A stretch of 64,000 nucleotides of DNA, taken from positions 1-64,000 of the forward strand of contig NZ_CBVJ010000044.1 in assembly GCF_000513275.1 (NCBI RefSeq), given 5' to 3'. Positions 63,303-64,000 of the stretch are shown here, piece after piece. Origin of the DNA: Paenibacillus gorillae. GTDB taxonomy: Bacteria; Bacillota; Bacilli; Paenibacillales; Paenibacillaceae. Positions within the stretch are counted from its first letter, which is position 1; each line of letters begins with the position of its first letter. The translations under genes and the position numbers were made by a program. Below the pieces are notes generated by a model that had not been told where the DNA came from, did no database searches, and saw nothing but the letters and a program-made list of their open reading frames with translations.

Positions 63303-63724
63303 TAGACCGGCTCTCCCGGCTTATATTTATGTACCAGTTCACGCCAGCCGAAATCGCCCCGCTCCAGTGCTTTAACAAGCAGCTCAGCTGTTGCAACGTT
63401 TGTGGCTACAGGAATGCCCTGAACGTCACACAGACGCAATAAAGCGATAATATCCGGCTCGTGCGGCTGTGCCATCAACGGATCGCGCAGGAAGATGATG
63501 AAGTCCATTTCATTTTGTGCCACCAAAGCGCCAATCTGCTGGTCGCCTCCCAGAGGTCCTGACATGAAACGGTGAATGCTTAGCTTCGTCTGCTCCATAA
63601 TGCGCGTACCGGTCGTACCGGTCGAATAAAGACGATGAGGCGAGAAAACATGCTCATATGCGATTACGAAATTGACCATTTCCTCTTTTTTACGGTCATG
63701 AGCGATAAATGCAATGTTTAACAC
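63302..63724 (-). CDS. mgsA: Methylglyoxal synthase
   Basis: MgsA converts dihydroxyacetone phosphate to methylglyoxal and phosphate. The 140-residue protein has [22 protein letters not shown] and the active-site loop [14 protein letters not shown] (catalytic Asp). The GTG start at 63724 follows GAGGAG by 9 nt. The neighbouring bacillithiol genes help detoxify methylglyoxal, which may explain the conserved order. Confidence 0.95.
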   Translation of the reverse strand: MLNIAFIAHDRKKEEMVNFVIAYEHVFSPHRLYSTGTTGTRIMEQTKLSIHRFMSGPLGGDQQIGALVAQNEMDFIIFLRDPLMAQPHEPDIIALLRLCDVQGIPVATNVATAELLVKALERGDFGWRELVHKYKPGEPV

Positions 63725-63755
63725 GATGCTGTTCTCCTCTCTAACTGCTGCTTTA

Positions 63756-64000
63756 TTAATCCATTAAATGCTCAAAGCCATAAATTAAACCGCTGTAGTT
63801 CATAATTTTTTTAATCGCAACATTCACGCCCGGCATATAGCCTGCGCGATCGTACGAATCATGTCGAATTTTGAGCGTTTGCCCGTAACCGCCGAACACG
63901 ACTTCCTGCTGGGCGAATACGCCTGGCAATCTTACGCTATGTATACGGAAGCCATTGTAGTAACCGCCGCGGGCCCCTTCAATGATCTCATGCTCGTTCG
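63756..64000 (-). CDS. dapB: 4-hydroxy-tetrahydrodipicolinate reductase, 3' part
   Basis: The minus strand from the window end to TAA at 63756-63758 encodes about 80 residues of the DapB C-terminal domain: [40 protein letters not shown] and a final YGFEHLMD. DapB reduces the product of DapA in lysine and dipicolinate synthesis. The N-terminal NAD(P)H domain lies outside the window. The place next to mgsA matches B. subtilis. Confidence 0.9.
   Translation of the reverse strand, partial: NEHEIIEGARGGYYNGFRIHSVRLPGVFAQQEVVFGGYGQTLKIRHDSYDRAGYMPGVNVAIKKIMNYSGLIYGFEHLMD

Noticed and set aside
1-64000. Mobile elements, prophage, CRISPR arrays, tRNA or rRNA genes
   Set aside because: No transposase, integrase, cas gene, regular repeat array, or tRNA/rRNA-like sequence was seen on either strand.

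Overview
The window looks like chromosome of a spore-forming, Paenibacillus-like member of the Bacillota. Reasons: about 50% GC, consensus Shine-Dalgarno and sigma-A-type signals, sporulation or cell-wall genes (a PdaA-type deacetylase, a GerM-domain lipoprotein, a copper-amine-oxidase-like/AMIN/amidase protein, an SLH-domain protein), bacillithiol genes (bshA, bshB1), and the conserved Bacillales order dapB-mgsA-bshB1-bshA-cca-birA-panBCD-dinG. I saw no rRNA, tRNA, CRISPR array, insertion sequence or prophage. The content is mostly core metabolism and regulation.

Layout. 1-10.3 kb: a small membrane protein, a VOC protein, greA, a LysR regulator divergent from ilvE, pdaA, an autoregulated marR-MFS pair, an XRE regulator with two operator-like palindromes, and a methyltransferase-pseudouridine synthase-capA operon. 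10.3-21.6 kb: a MarR gene that reads through a terminator, parC/parE, a TylF-like methyltransferase, purT behind an unusual hairpin, and a heterodimeric ABC exporter. 21.9-31.3 kb: a two-GTPase dynamin-like gene, nth, and the amidase-gerM-SLH cell-envelope group. 31.4-34.6 kb: leuCD with a divergent LysR gene.

34.9-44 kb: methionine-salvage genes (mtnU, mtnE, mtnWXB) interleaved with proline biosynthesis (proBAC). A clear T-box riboswitch precedes proB, and proC overlaps mtnW, so mtnWXB probably lies in a tRNA-controlled proline operon. 44-50.8 kb: a MerR-methyltransferase fusion, dnaD, hbd-ackA, a compact FtsH-like protease with a membrane partner, and tseB. 50.8-64 kb: mtaD, rex, dinG, a TPR protein, panD/C/B, birA, cca, bshA, bshB1, mgsA and the 3' end of dapB, nearly all on the minus strand with overlapping or closely spaced ends.

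Five genes (dynA-like, hbd, ftsH-like, a TPR gene, bshA) are broken by one- or two-base frameshifts, mostly in runs of six A/T. The simplest reading is assembly or sequencing error rather than gene decay. No wholly new multi-gene system is obvious. The best candidates for a second look are the T-box proBAC-mtnWXB arrangement, the MarR gene lacking a stop before its terminator, the hairpin that buries the purT ribosome-binding site, the paired XRE operators, and the compact FtsH/partner pair.
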